A stretch of DNA of 39,196 nt from Dehalococcoidia bacterium (GCA_009692865.1 SHYH01000009.1:1-39196), one strand, 5' to 3'; numbered from the stretch's first letter, positions 13,689 through 24,259 are shown. Notes: generated from the sequence alone by a model not told the origin. Numbers and translations: made by a program.

Positions 13689-16493
13689 ATGCAGATCTTT
13701 GGAGACGGCGGCCTACCTCGCCGACCTCAGGGCCCCCAGAACCCCCTGGACTTCCAGGACCTGAACCTGCCCAGTTGGAACCGGGCGCTCAAGTGGTCTC
13801 TGGCAATCGGGGGAGTCCTCCTGGTTTTCCTGGCCGTGAACTGGGCCCGGTTGCTCTACGCTGACTGGCTCTGGTTCAAGAACCTGGGCTACGAGGACGT
13901 CCTGCTCAAGATAGTCACCACTCGGGTGGAATTATTCCTGGCTGCCTTCCTCATCTTCATCGCCTTCGCCCTGGTGAACGTTTACCTGGCCGCCCGGTTG
14001 ACCCGAAGGGCGCCCCCTCCCCTGCCCGGTCTGACCGCCGAGGCCTACCAGACAGTGCGCCGCCTCATCCTTTGGGTCGCCGTGGGGGCGGCAGTCCTCA
14101 TCGGCCTCGCCTTGGCCTCCTCTGCCGCCACCCGATGGGACTTGGCGCTGCAGTACGCCAGCCAGGCTCCCTTCGATGCAGATGACCCCATCTTCCAGAA
14201 GAACGTGGCCTTTTACGTCTTCACCCTGCCCTTCCTGCAGTTCCTTCGAGGCTGGATACTGGGAGCCCTCATCGTGGTCCTCCTCATCGCGGGAGGGCTG
14301 TACCTCCTGGTCTATGGAATGCGCGGAGAGGGCCTGCGCCTTCCCAAGGGCACCCAAATTCACCTGACGACCCTGGGCGCGGGCATCTTCCTCATGCTTG
14401 CCGCCGGCTACTGGTTGGGACGGTATGAGCTGCTCTACGCCGCCACTGGAGCCGTCTTTGGCATGGGCTACGCCGATGCCACTGCCACCAGCCCCGCCCG
14501 CCTGCTTCTGACCGGCGTCGCCCTGGTCAGCGGCGGCCTCTTGGTGATAGGCGCCTTCTTCTCCAGCTACCGCCTCATGGTGGGGGCCGTCAGCCTGTGG
14601 GTGGGCCTGGCCATCGTGGCCGGCACGGTCTACCCAGGGATGGTGCAGCGGTTCCAGGTAGTTCCCAACGAGCTGGTCAAGGAAACGCCCTATCTCCAGC
14701 ACAATATCGATTTCACCCGTCACGCCTACGGGCTCGATCAGATGAAGAAGGTCGCTCACCCCGCTGAGGGAGCCGTGACCGCCGAGACCCTGGACCAGAA
14801 CAGGCCCACCGTAGACAACGTACGCCTCTGGGATGAAGGCCCCCTTCGGGACATCTACAACCAGATTCAGATCTTCGGGCTCTACTTCACCGAGTTCCTC
14901 GACGTGACCGCCGACCGGTACGTCGTCGACGGAAAGCCGCGTCAGGTCATGCTCGCACCCCGGGAGTTTGCCGCCGAACGCCTGGAACCGACGGCCCAGA
15001 CCTGGGTGAACCAGCATCTCCTGTACACCCACGGCTATGGGGTAGCCATGAGCCCAGTCACCGAGGTCCAGCCCGACGGCCGTCCCTCCTTCCTCATCAA
15101 AGATGTCCCCCTGAACCAATCTCCAGGGACCCCAAAGGTGGACCGCCCTGAGATTTACTATGGGGTCAAGAGCCTTCCCTTCGTCATCGCCAAGGGTGGC
15201 ACCGCCGAGTTTGACTACACGGGGACACAGGGGCCCACCAAATATGAGGGCCTGGGAGATGTGACCCTCAGCTCCTTCTTCCGCCGCCTGCTCTACGCCT
15301 GGCAGTTTAGCGACGTGAACATCCTCATCTCCGACCAGGTCCAGCCCGATAGCGTCATCCAGTACCGGCGCACGGTGTCCGAGCGGTTCGCCGCCGTGAC
15401 CCCGTTCCTCCTGCCGGACCGCGACCCCTACATCGTGATCGCCAACGGGCGCCTCTTCTGGATCCAGGACGCCTACACAGTGACCAACCACTACCCCTAC
15501 TCCACCCCACAGCAGGGGGGGTTCAACTACATCCGCAACAGCGTCAAGGCCGTGGTGGACGCCTACGACGGCACCATCACCTACTACGTGTTCGACGACA
15601 AGGACCCGCTGATCCAGACCTACCGGAGCATCTTCCCCACCCTCTTCAAGCCCCGAGAGGAGATGCCCCAAGAGCTCTTGGAGCACATCCGCTACCCGAA
15701 GGACTTCTTGACGGTGCAGACCCAGATGCTGCTGCAGTACCACATGGAGGAGCCGGCCGTCTTCTACAAGAAGGAGCAGCAGTGGTCCCTCCCCATCCAG
15801 TCCTCCTTCGGAGGGACCTCCGTCTTGAAGCCCTACTACATCCTCGCCACTCTGCCCCAGGAAGTGGCAGGGGCCAACGCGGAGTTCCTCCTCATCCAGC
15901 CCTTCACGCCCGATAGGCGCAACAACCTCGTCGCCTGGGTGGCAGCCCGCAACGACCCGGCCCACTACGGGGAGACCATCCTCTTCGAGTTCCCCCAGGG
16001 CATCCAGATCGACGGACCCGCCCAAATAGAGGCCCGCATTGACAACGACGCCCAGATCTCCCAGCAGTTCACCTTGTGGGGCCAGGTGGGCTCCACGGTG
16101 TCCCGAGGCATCCTGCTAGTCATCCCCGTGGGCAACGCTATTCTGTACGCCGAGCCCATCTTCCTTAAGCCTGTGAATCTCGAATTCCCCGAGCTCCGCC
16201 GCCTCATCCTGGCCGACTCCCGGAAGGTGGTGATGCAGCCCAACCTGGAGCTCGCCGTCCGTGCCCTCAAGGGAGAAATTCCGCGGGTGGCCCCGGCCCA
16301 GCCGGAGGAGATCGGACTAGCTCCGCCACCAGAGGTCCCCACCCTGCCCTCCCTGGAGCCGGGCGGCCAGGACCTGCAGTCCATCATCCAAGGCCTGGAG
16401 CAAGGCCTGTCCCAACTTGAGCGGACACTGGAGCAGTTGAAGAGGATAGTACCGAGCCCAACGCCAACACCGACGAGTGGGCACACGAATTAG
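13689..16493 (+). CDS. UPF0182 family membrane protein
   Basis: About 934 residues, matching the UPF0182 (COG1615) family in length and layout. About seven hydrophobic segments occupy the first third (for example LAIGGVLLVFLAVNWARLLY, then FLAAFLIFIAFALVNVYLAA). A long extracytoplasmic domain follows with family-typical stretches such as VVPNELVKETPYLQHNIDFTRHAYGL and TYRSIFPTLFKP. A proline-rich linker and a helical glutamine/glutamate-rich end (LEQGLSQLERTLEQLKR) close the protein. ATG 13689 is preferred over GTG 13677 because GAGGTGA lies 8 bases before it. Function of the family is unknown; it occurs in Actinobacteria, Cyanobacteria and Chloroflexota. Confidence 0.92.
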   Translation: MQIFGDGGLPRRPQGPQNPLDFQDLNLPSWNRALKWSLAIGGVLLVFLAVNWARLLYADWLWFKNLGYEDVLLKIVTTRVELFLAAFLIFIAFALVNVYLAARLTRRAPPPLPGLTAEAYQTVRRLILWVAVGAAVLIGLALASSAATRWDLALQYASQAPFDADDPIFQKNVAFYVFTLPFLQFLRGWILGALIVVLLIAGGLYLLVYGMRGEGLRLPKGTQIHLTTLGAGIFLMLAAGYWLGRYELLYAATGAVFGMGYADATATSPARLLLTGVALVSGGLLVIGAFFSSYRLMVGAVSLWVGLAIVAGTVYPGMVQRFQVVPNELVKETPYLQHNIDFTRHAYGLDQMKKVAHPAEGAVTAETLDQNRPTVDNVRLWDEGPLRDIYNQIQIFGLYFTEFLDVTADRYVVDGKPRQVMLAPREFAAERLEPTAQTWVNQHLLYTHGYGVAMSPVTEVQPDGRPSFLIKDVPLNQSPGTPKVDRPEIYYGVKSLPFVIAKGGTAEFDYTGTQGPTKYEGLGDVTLSSFFRRLLYAWQFSDVNILISDQVQPDSVIQYRRTVSERFAAVTPFLLPDRDPYIVIANGRLFWIQDAYTVTNHYPYSTPQQGGFNYIRNSVKAVVDAYDGTITYYVFDDKDPLIQTYRSIFPTLFKPREEMPQELLEHIRYPKDFLTVQTQMLLQYHMEEPAVFYKKEQQWSLPIQSSFGGTSVLKPYYILATLPQEVAGANAEFLLIQPFTPDRRNNLVAWVAARNDPAHYGETILFEFPQGIQIDGPAQIEARIDNDAQISQQFTLWGQVGSTVSRGILLVIPVGNAILYAEPIFLKPVNLEFPELRRLILADSRKVVMQPNLELAVRALKGEIPRVAPAQPEEIGLAPPPEVPTLPSLEPGGQDLQSIIQGLEQGLSQLERTLEQLKRIVPSPTPTPTSGHTN

Positions 16494-16527
16494 GGTTTCT
16501 TTGCGGAAAAACGCGGTATGAAAAGCC

Positions 16528-16560
16528 GCTCGCGGCGAGCTTGTTGAACCACGCCAGTCT
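16528..16560. repeat. Short GC-rich hairpin repeat
   Basis: GCTCGC/GCGAGC forms a 6-bp stem (16528-16540) followed by TTGTTGAACCACG. In one frame it encodes R-G-E-L-V-E-P-R, a phrase often generated by dispersed repeats in Chloroflexota-like genomes (recollection, not searched). It sits between the convergent UPF0182 and rpiB genes and may also serve as a transcription end. Confidence 0.3.
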
Positions 16561-16675
16561 CAGGGTGATCGGCTTCCGCGTCCTGGTGAGTGCAGGGGAA
16601 ACTCTCCCCCGGGCAATCCACCTGAACACCTGCCCCAGATCACGCACCGTAGCGTGGGTTCAGGGCACGCCCTGG

Positions 16676-17146
16676 CTACTGGGGCCGCTTGCCTTCCAGT
16701 ACCCGCGACTCAATCGCCAGGAGCTTCTTCAGGCGGCGCCGGTGCCTCTCCTCCCCCGTGAAGCGGGCCTCCAAAAAGGCCTGCACCACCTCCCGGGCCA
16801 ATTCCCCGCCGATGATACGAGCCCCCAGGCTGAGGACGTTCATGTCGTCGTGCTCCACGCCCTGGTGGGCCGAATAGGTGTCGTGACATATACCGGCGCG
16901 GACCCCCGGCACCTTGTTGGCAACCACACAGGCCCCCACACCACTGCCGCACACCACAATCCCCCGCTCCCCCCGGCCCGAGGCCACCGCCTCGGCCACA
17001 CGAACGGCCCAATCGGGGTAGTCGTCGTTGGGGTCCAGGGAGAGAGCACCCATGTCTTCCACCTCGTGGCCCTTCTCCTGCAGCCAGCGCACCAACTCCT
17101 GCTTCAAAGGAAAACCCGCGTGGTCGCCTCCAATGATGACGCGCAT
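16676..17146 (-). CDS. rpiB: Ribose-5-phosphate isomerase B
   Basis: 156 residues, start ATG 17146 with GGAGG upstream. It interconverts ribose-5-phosphate and ribulose-5-phosphate in the pentose phosphate pathway. RpiB/LacAB motifs are all visible: GGDHAGF (7-13), CGSGVGACVVANK with the catalytic Cys, CHDTYSAHQG, and EHDDMNVLSLGARIIGG. Length is normal for the family. It lies downstream of the ACIII operon on the same strand, but a terminator-like hairpin (17211-17244) separates them, so it probably has its own promoter. Confidence 0.95.
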   Translation of the reverse strand: MRVIIGGDHAGFPLKQELVRWLQEKGHEVEDMGALSLDPNDDYPDWAVRVAEAVASGRGERGIVVCGSGVGACVVANKVPGVRAGICHDTYSAHQGVEHDDMNVLSLGARIIGGELAREVVQAFLEARFTGEERHRRRLKKLLAIESRVLEGKRPQ

Positions 17147-17210
17147 CCCTGAACCTCCACGACCTTCCGACCTTCTCGCGCCCTATGCTAACCCTTCACC
17201 CCCTCAAAAG

Positions 17211-17244
17211 TCACTGCCCAGGAGCTCAAAGTCCAGGGCAGTGA
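17211..17244 (-). terminator. Terminator-like hairpin after the ACIII operon
   Basis: TCACTGCCC (17211-17219) pairs with GGGCAGTGA (17236-17244). On the minus strand a short CTTTT tract follows the stem. It lies 33 bases past the actE stop and before rpiB. Confidence 0.55.
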
Positions 17245-17276
17245 ACGAACAGCCGGGTCCTACAAAAGCAAGGCCC

Positions 17277-17882
17277 CTAGCGGCCCTCCTGGAGCGTGCG
17301 GAGGTAGCGGACCACCTGCCACCGTTCCTCCTCGCTGAGAAGGTTCTTGAAGGTGGGCATGACGAAGACGCCGTTGGTGATCACCCCAAAGATCTCACCG
17401 TCGGTGCGTTGGGCTGTTTGCCGGGCCGTCAGGTCAGGCGGAGAACCATAGACCTTCACCAGGAAGTCCTTTACCTTACCGTCGCCCTTGGCCTGCAGCC
17501 CGTGGCACATAGAGCAGTTCACCTGGAAGAGGGCCTGGCCCCTGGCCACCGTGTTTGGGGCTTGCTGAATCTGCAGCGGCATGCCCACGTCCTTGTACTC
17601 CTCTAACGTGGGATACCGCAGGAGCTCGGCGCCCTGCACCGGGACCGCCCCCACTGCGGGATACAGGCGAGGCGGCTCCTGGGAACGCTGCGAGATGGAG
17701 TAGTGCATCTCGGGGAAGATGTCCCAGGGGTAGGGCCCCACACGCTGGGGATAGGATGACCGGGAGCAAGCGCCCAGGAGGAGGGCCATCACCCCCAAAC
17801 CGACAACAAGAAACACGGCCCACCTCACGGGGCGAGCCGACCCCTTTCCCTCCTGAGCAACCTTTTCAGTCACCAATCTCAT
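17277..17882 (-). CDS. actE: ACIII monoheme cytochrome c lipoprotein (ActE-like)
   Basis: 201 residues. An N-terminal hydrophobic stretch (about 20-37) ends in a lipobox LLGAC (Cys39), giving a lipid anchor on the outer face of the membrane. A single class I heme c site CSMCH sits at 123-127, with a plausible distal Met in VFVMPTF. The insertion before the heme (WDIFPEMHYS) is typical of ActE. It would take electrons from ActA/ActB toward a soluble acceptor or oxidase. Last gene of the ACIII operon, 9 bases after actD. A general cytochrome c lipoprotein is the alternative, but the context is strong. Confidence 0.88.
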   Translation of the reverse strand: MRLVTEKVAQEGKGSARPVRWAVFLVVGLGVMALLLGACSRSSYPQRVGPYPWDIFPEMHYSISQRSQEPPRLYPAVGAVPVQGAELLRYPTLEEYKDVGMPLQIQQAPNTVARGQALFQVNCSMCHGLQAKGDGKVKDFLVKVYGSPPDLTARQTAQRTDGEIFGVITNGVFVMPTFKNLLSEEERWQVVRYLRTLQEGR

Positions 17883-17891
17883 AGCGATGCT

Positions 17892-18404
17892 CTATCCTTG
17901 TCCAACCTTCACCTCGATGGCCGCTGCCCGCTGCAGGAGGCCCCGTACCTCTTCAACGCGCTCTTCGGGGCAGGTGCAAACAACACCGATGAGCCCCTCG
18001 GTGATCCTCGTGTCGTAGACGCCCAGGGCCGGGCGGGGGAGCCGCGATTCGAAGATGATGCCAATGACGGTGAACACAATGGCGCCCAGAAGGGTCAGCT
18101 CATACGAGATGATGATGATGGGCGGAACGGAAAGAATCGGCTTGCCTCCCGTCACCAGGGGATAGGCCAGCTGGGTGCCGGCGCCCTCCAGGATGGCCAG
18201 GGTCAACCCGATCATGGCCCCCATGAAGGGGAAGACGTACAGCTTGTGGCGTACGGGAGGCTCCCCAAAGGTCCCCTCCGGGTAGGGAACCCCTGTCATG
18301 ATCTCGTAGTCATTGTGGCCAATCCCTGCCTGCTGCAGGTTACCCACTGCATCCGCCGCAGCTTCCGGCGTCCGATAAAGCCCCAAGACCGCTTGATTTG
18401 CCAT
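17892..18404 (-). CDS. actD: ACIII subunit D (ActD, DUF3341)
   Basis: 170 residues. Small membrane subunit of alternative complex III. Visible are an N-terminal soluble domain with LGLYRTPEAAADAVGNLQQA, two membrane segments (LYVFPFMGAMIGLTLAIL and TLLGAIVFTVIGIIF) and a C-terminal soluble domain. This is the DUF3341 layout. ATG 18404 is preferred (AAGGA ten bases upstream), but an in-frame ATG at 18422 also exists. It lies between the NrfD-like actC and actE, the normal position in ACIII operons. Confidence 0.88.
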   Translation of the reverse strand: MANQAVLGLYRTPEAAADAVGNLQQAGIGHNDYEIMTGVPYPEGTFGEPPVRHKLYVFPFMGAMIGLTLAILEGAGTQLAYPLVTGGKPILSVPPIIIISYELTLLGAIVFTVIGIIFESRLPRPALGVYDTRITEGLIGVVCTCPEERVEEVRGLLQRAAAIEVKVGQG

Positions 18405-18446
18405 ATGCCTCACATCCTTCATCGAGCCTATGGGTGGCCCTGATCG

Positions 18447-19820
18447 CTACTCCTCTCGCAGAACGGCCTGTACGGTCCGCCGGCCGATGCGGATCTCGTC
18501 TCTCAACACCCTTGCCTCCTTGGCATCCCCAAGGGGAATCAGGGGGAAGGCCCGAGCGAAGAGGAGGATCATCGTGGCCACCAGGGCAAACGTGGCCGTG
18601 ATGATGGTGATCTCGAAGATGCTGGGGGCGTACTCGCCCCAGGAAAAGGTGAAGGGGTGCTTACGCTCCAGCCCGGGGATGATCAACAGGAAGCGCTCAA
18701 GCCACATCCCAACGTTCACCAGGATGGTGGTGAAGAACATTAACGGAAAGCTTCGCCTGACGCTCCGGAACAGCCACAAAGGCACCGGAATGACGAAGGC
18801 CGTCAGTATGAAGATCACAAAGATTGCGTTCCACGGAGCATGGAAGAGCCATAGCTCCCGCACCACCATCTCCGTCCCCTCCTGGTGGTACAGGCCAAAC
18901 ATGAACTCCAGCATGAAGAAGAAGAACCAGGCGAGGGCCACGACGAAGAGGAGGCGGGCCAGCGAATCAATGTGCTCCCGCCGAATATAGTCATGCCAGC
19001 CGAAGAGCCACCGCATGAGGACGAGGACCGTGATGACCCCCGCCACCCCCGAGTGAACTGCCCCAATGACAAAGTAGGGGGCGAAGATGGTGGTGTGCCA
19101 GGAGGGGACGCCGACGAGCATGCTAAAGTCCCAGGAGACAATGCTATGGACGGAGACGAAGACCGGCAGGAGAAGGGCCGAGAGGATGATGCCGGCGATG
19201 GCCTGGAGACGCCACTGGCGCACCGTCCCACGCCACCCCATGGCGAGCATCGTGTAGATGGAGTGGACGATGCCGGTGGTCCTGTCCCGCAGCACCGCCA
19301 GGTCGGGGATCAGGGCCACAAATATGAACAGGGAGCTCCCGATGAGGTACGTGGATATCGCATGAGGGTCCCACACGGCCTGGGAGCGAACGTCGGGCCA
19401 GATGCCTCTCGAAAAGTCATAAGGGAATATCCAGTAGGCACGCCACAGACGCCCCAGGTGGACGATGGGCATGAGGCCGGCCGTCGCCAGGGCGAAGACC
19501 GTCAGCACCTCCGCCGCCCGAGTGGCGGGCCGGCGGAACTCGGCCTGGGCCAGCCGCAGGATGGCGGAGAGCATAACGCCTGCGTGGCTGATTCCGATCC
19601 AGAACACCATGTTGGTCAGGAAGAAGGCCCACATGACCGGGCGGTTATAGCCATTCAGCCCCTGGCCCATGTTCACCAGGAGCCCCACGGCCACCACCCC
19701 CAGCATGACAATGCCTCCCATGAAGGCCAAAATGACGTACCAGAGCAGCGGTGTTTTCAGGACCGTATTGGTCAGGGTCTCGTTGACCTGGATATCGGTC
19801 AGTGTTCTACGATCTTGCAT
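18447..19820 (-). CDS. actC: ACIII NrfD-like quinol-binding subunit (ActC)
   Basis: 457-residue integral membrane protein with about ten hydrophobic segments. The segment FWIGISHAGVMLSAILRL, then RRPATRAAEVLTVFALATAGLMPIVHLGR and IPDLAVLRDR, match the ActC branch of the NrfD/PsrC family, including the His residues near the quinol site. It oxidises menaquinol with ActB. ATG 19820 follows GGGGCAGG. It is encoded after the other NrfD-like gene (19851-21179), whereas in usual ACIII operons ActC follows ActB directly. Confidence 0.88.
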   Translation of the reverse strand: MQDRRTLTDIQVNETLTNTVLKTPLLWYVILAFMGGIVMLGVVAVGLLVNMGQGLNGYNRPVMWAFFLTNMVFWIGISHAGVMLSAILRLAQAEFRRPATRAAEVLTVFALATAGLMPIVHLGRLWRAYWIFPYDFSRGIWPDVRSQAVWDPHAISTYLIGSSLFIFVALIPDLAVLRDRTTGIVHSIYTMLAMGWRGTVRQWRLQAIAGIILSALLLPVFVSVHSIVSWDFSMLVGVPSWHTTIFAPYFVIGAVHSGVAGVITVLVLMRWLFGWHDYIRREHIDSLARLLFVVALAWFFFFMLEFMFGLYHQEGTEMVVRELWLFHAPWNAIFVIFILTAFVIPVPLWLFRSVRRSFPLMFFTTILVNVGMWLERFLLIIPGLERKHPFTFSWGEYAPSIFEITIITATFALVATMILLFARAFPLIPLGDAKEARVLRDEIRIGRRTVQAVLREE

Positions 19821-19850
19821 CCTGCCCCAGCTCCCTTGCTCTTGAAACTA

Positions 19851-21179
19851 CTATTCAGGTTTGCCCAGGCTCAACATGCGCCTGCGGACCAACTGCCTGG
19901 GAACCTGGTAGAGCCGCAGCTCCTTCATCTCCCAGATGGACATCACCGGCACGACTCTGGTGGCCAGCATGTACACCAGCACCGCCCCCGCCAGACCGCC
20001 CGCGATGACCAGCAGGTCAGGGACCTGGGGCCAGATGGCCGCAGGCACTTTGGTCAGCTCGTGCTCCGTCGTATCGGCCAGCGACCAGGAGGCCACGTAC
20101 AGGCGCATACGGTCGAAGAATCCCCCCACTAGGATCATGGCGGCGATGGCCGCCATGGCGGCGGGGCTCTTCCGAAGGGGGTTCCAGATCAAGAGCCCTA
20201 CGGCGAATATACAACAGAAGAGGAAGCCTATGATGAAGAACGGGCGGTAGGGCCCGAACATGATGAGCTGGATGATGTTCTGCTCCACTGGCAGGCGCCC
20301 GTACCAAAAGGTGATGAAGGCCGACCACCAGAAGTAGAACCACATGAGGGACATGGCCAAGAGGATCTTGCTCAGCCCCCAGAAGGACTCCATGGGCAGA
20401 TACTCCCGATACCCTCCCACCGTCCGCAGCAGGAACATGGTCACTATGGTCACCGCCACGGCAGCCTGAAGCCCGGTGAGCGCATGGAAGGTGGGATAGA
20501 TGGAGTCCACCCACCCGGGCACCAGGGCCATGGAGAAGTCAGAGGAGATGAGGAAGTGGGTGGTGAGCACGTCCATGAAGTAGAGGCCTCCCAACAGGCC
20601 CAGGAGCGCCCGCTGGATCCTCCACTGGCGCGCCGTCCCCTGCCAGCCCAGGGCCAGGAAGGCGTAGCGCCCCCGGCCGCCTCGCTGCTCCCTGGCCGCC
20701 GCAAAGTCGGGCACGGCGGCGGTCCAGAGAAAGAGCAGGCCCAGGACCACCAGCCCCACCAGGGCCAACGTATCGAAGATATGGGGCGTGTAGAAGCGGC
20801 TTGGCCATACGCCCAGGATCCAGATGGTGTTGCGCCCCTCGATGGAGGGCAGCAGGATGAGAAGGGGTATGAAGAAGAGCAGGTTGAAGAGCCCCACCAC
20901 GGCGAACAGCTCCGAGGCCCGAGCCAGGGGCCGCCGCCAATGGTTCTTGGCCAGCCTCAAGGCCACCGAGACCACCGGCGCCGTTTGGGCCACCGTGAAC
21001 AGGTACGAGAAGGTGGCGGCGAAGTAGCCCCACTGGGCACGTTCGTCCCCCAGCTTCAGAATAAAGCCCACCACTCCCAACAGGAAGACCACCGCCAGGA
21101 CAGCAACGGCCTGCCAGTAGCGCCCGCCCTTGACGAAGGTGCGCTGCAGGACGTCTCGCGCTACCTCCTCGGACGCCAC
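19851..21179 (-). CDS. Second NrfD-like ACIII membrane subunit (ActF-like)
   Basis: 442 residues with about ten hydrophobic segments. The pattern YLFTVAQTAPVVSVALRL...RRPLARASELFAVV is clearly NrfD/PsrC-related but diverges from ActC, which suits ActF, the second such subunit of ACIII. It is encoded before actC rather than after actE as usual. Start: GTG 21179. The frame is open further upstream through a His-rich stretch (NHHHHGPH) without a standard start codon, so the true N-terminus is uncertain; a 31-base gap separates it from actB2. It could instead be a lineage-specific ActC paralogue. Confidence 0.78.
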   Translation of the reverse strand: MASEEVARDVLQRTFVKGGRYWQAVAVLAVVFLLGVVGFILKLGDERAQWGYFAATFSYLFTVAQTAPVVSVALRLAKNHWRRPLARASELFAVVGLFNLLFFIPLLILLPSIEGRNTIWILGVWPSRFYTPHIFDTLALVGLVVLGLLFLWTAAVPDFAAAREQRGGRGRYAFLALGWQGTARQWRIQRALLGLLGGLYFMDVLTTHFLISSDFSMALVPGWVDSIYPTFHALTGLQAAVAVTIVTMFLLRTVGGYREYLPMESFWGLSKILLAMSLMWFYFWWSAFITFWYGRLPVEQNIIQLIMFGPYRPFFIIGFLFCCIFAVGLLIWNPLRKSPAAMAAIAAMILVGGFFDRMRLYVASWSLADTTEHELTKVPAAIWPQVPDLLVIAGGLAGAVLVYMLATRVVPVMSIWEMKELRLYQVPRQLVRRRMLSLGKPE

Positions 21180-21210
21180 CTCAAAGGCGTGAGGGCCGTG
21201 GTGGTGGTGG

Positions 21211-21957
<747 letters not shown>

Positions 21958-21979
21958 ATGCTTTATCTCCCTTGTGGGG

Positions 21980-24259
21980 TTAGCTCCCCTCTTCACCGCG
22001 GGTCACCTGTATCACTGGGCTCTCCTCCATCTGCCTGGCCTCGACGAGCCCTTCCAACTTGATCATGCGCGTACGCTTCTCGGTCTTACGAATCACCACA
22101 CGAGTGGCCGCCCAGGCCAGGGCGCCCGTCTCGTCCTTTTGAGGCGCGATCACCTGGAAGGGGTTTGCGCCCCTCTTTTTGGCGTAGCGCCCGTAGGAGG
22201 CGTGTCCCTGCCCCATGGGCACCGAGAGAACGTCCGGCGCCGCCGCCGGCGTGGGGTAGACAATGACCTCGATGGCGCCTGCGGGGGACACCAACTCAAC
22301 CAAGTCCCCCTCCCGGATCTCCAGTCTCTCCGCCTCCTTCTGGTTGATCTCCACCCAGGTCTGCCACACTCCTGTGGTGGTGGGGTCGGGCGATGCCTGG
22401 AGCCAGGGGAGGTGGGCGTTGCGCCCCTCCAGCAAGGCGTGGGAGCGGAAAGGCAGCAGGTAGAAGGCGTCCGAGCTTGCATCCCCTGCGAAGGAGGGAC
22501 GGACCGGCTCCGCCGGCGCCTTAGACGCCCCTGGGGCCTTCTGGGCGGAGATGGCCGTCGTGTCCCACCAGCCGCCACCCCCAAGCACGCGAACCCAAAA
22601 GGCATCGAAGGGGGCGGTGGCCTTCGCCCAACCCCGGTTCAGCGCGAAGAGGCGCTGGGCCCCTTCTTTTACCACGTCTTGCATGGTGTTCCACGGGAGG
22701 GCCGCGCCCAGATCGTCCCCGATCTCAGGGGCAATGGCCAAGAGGACGTCCCCAAAGGCCCGGCTATCGTACAGCGGCCGCACCACGGGCTGCTGGAACC
22801 CCACCGTCTGGTATCCGGGGGCCGGGTCGGGTATGTCGTCGCCCCAGGCCTCCAGGGCCACGTGCTCCGACAGCACCAGATCGGCGATAGCGGTGGTGTC
22901 GTCCGGCACGCTGGCAAAGCTGACGATAAGGTCTGCCTTCTTGAGGGCCTCCTGGAACTGGAGAGCGCCCGGCAGGCCGTGGACCAGATTGACGCCCCTG
23001 GTGATGACAACGTCGAACTCTCCCCGCTGGAGACGCTCGGCCACCTCCTGCCACCGGCTCAGCGGAGCGCCGCTGGCCGTGTCCGGCACGTCGTCAATCG
23101 GCGACGGTGGGTTGAAGATCACTCCACCCTTGGCGCCTACGCTCCCTACCAGATAGTTGAGGGCGTAGATGGCCCTGAGGTTGAAGAGGCCGTTGGTGTG
23201 GGCCGCCGCCGTGTCGCCGCCGAGGGCCAGGCTGGGCCGCTTGGTGGCAAAGTCGTGGGCCACCTCTTGGATGAGCTGCACCGCCCTCTCCTTGCCAAAG
23301 TAGGTGGTGAGTCCGGTGTCGTCAGCAACGCGCTCCAGTCCATACGCATCCAGGGCAGCAATCCCCCGACCATCGGTCAAGGCCCGAGCGGCATCGGGGT
23401 CCGCTAGGCCCTCGGCGATGATCTCCCGGGCCAGGGCGAGGGCCAGCAATCCTTCTGTCCCCGGCCTGACGGGAAGCCACCGGTCCGCGCTGGCGGCGGT
23501 CATGGAGAAGCGAGGCTCCACCTGCACCAGGAGACCCCGACCCCGGCCCTCGCCCTGGCGGAACTCGCCATAGGCCACGGAGTGGCTCACGGGGGAGACC
23601 CAGGTGCCCAAGAAGTCGGCACCAAAGGAAAGCACGTAGGCCGAGTTCCCGATGTCGAAGTGGGGCAGGCGGTCCTGGCCGTAGACGTCCTTAATGGCCT
23701 GGCGGAGCACCACACGCTCCATTGGCTCGAAAGCCAGGTGCTGGGCCCCATAAGCAGCGGCGAAGAGCTGGGTCACCTTTCCAAGATGGCCCCGAAGTGG
23801 GTCGGTGATGACCAGCACCCGAGAGGCCTGCCCAGCGTCCCGCAGGGCCTTGAGACGGGTCACCAGCTCGTTCAACCCTTCGTCCCAGGTGATAGGCTTG
23901 TTCTGCCCTGTGGCGCCATCCCGACGGAAGGGCTGCTGAAGGCGATCGGGGTGGTACAGCTCCTGAAGGGCGGCTTCGCACCGGGCGCTGTGCTTTCCCA
24001 GGTTGAGGGGGTACTCGGGATTGCCCTCCACCTTCTTGGCACGCCCTTCAACCACCCGCACCAAGACCCCCTCCACCGAGGGGCACTGGCGGCAGAGGGA
24101 CGCGTACCAGCTCTCTCCGCCGGCCACCACATCCTCCGGGATCAGTACGGGGCTCTGGATCTCCAGCTCCGTTTCGGGGATGCTGCACCCATTGAAGACG
24201 ATGGCCCCGAGAGCCCCCACCCCGCTCAGTTGAAGGAACCTACGCCTTGTCAGATCCAT
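21980..24259 (-). CDS. actB1: ACIII molybdopterin-oxidoreductase-like subunit (ActB1), Tat-exported
   Basis: 759 residues from ATG 24259. The start gives a Tat signal TRRRFLQLSG at residues 4-13, and Cys25 (FNGC) could be lipid-modified. The fold is that of molybdopterin oxidoreductases, but only three dispersed cysteines occur near the N-terminus (56, 59, 94). The complete Fe-S motif of catalytic relatives is thus absent, as in ActB, which binds no molybdenum cofactor. The C-terminal part ending PVIQVTRGEEGS is the MopB-like beta-barrel region. It stops where the Fe-S domain would begin in fused ActB proteins. actA lies 132 bases upstream. Confidence 0.9.
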   Translation of the reverse strand: MDLTRRRFLQLSGVGALGAIVFNGCSIPETELEIQSPVLIPEDVVAGGESWYASLCRQCPSVEGVLVRVVEGRAKKVEGNPEYPLNLGKHSARCEAALQELYHPDRLQQPFRRDGATGQNKPITWDEGLNELVTRLKALRDAGQASRVLVITDPLRGHLGKVTQLFAAAYGAQHLAFEPMERVVLRQAIKDVYGQDRLPHFDIGNSAYVLSFGADFLGTWVSPVSHSVAYGEFRQGEGRGRGLLVQVEPRFSMTAASADRWLPVRPGTEGLLALALAREIIAEGLADPDAARALTDGRGIAALDAYGLERVADDTGLTTYFGKERAVQLIQEVAHDFATKRPSLALGGDTAAAHTNGLFNLRAIYALNYLVGSVGAKGGVIFNPPSPIDDVPDTASGAPLSRWQEVAERLQRGEFDVVITRGVNLVHGLPGALQFQEALKKADLIVSFASVPDDTTAIADLVLSEHVALEAWGDDIPDPAPGYQTVGFQQPVVRPLYDSRAFGDVLLAIAPEIGDDLGAALPWNTMQDVVKEGAQRLFALNRGWAKATAPFDAFWVRVLGGGGWWDTTAISAQKAPGASKAPAEPVRPSFAGDASSDAFYLLPFRSHALLEGRNAHLPWLQASPDPTTTGVWQTWVEINQKEAERLEIREGDLVELVSPAGAIEVIVYPTPAAAPDVLSVPMGQGHASYGRYAKKRGANPFQVIAPQKDETGALAWAATRVVIRKTEKRTRMIKLEGLVEARQMEESPVIQVTRGEEGS

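Noticed and set aside
13932-16025. 697-residue open frame antisense to UPF0182
   Set aside because: A shadow of a strong sense gene; Gly/Val/Glu-rich composition without motifs.
21974-23407. 477-residue plus-strand frame over actB1
   Set aside because: Shadow of the ActB1 gene; no motifs, no ribosome site.
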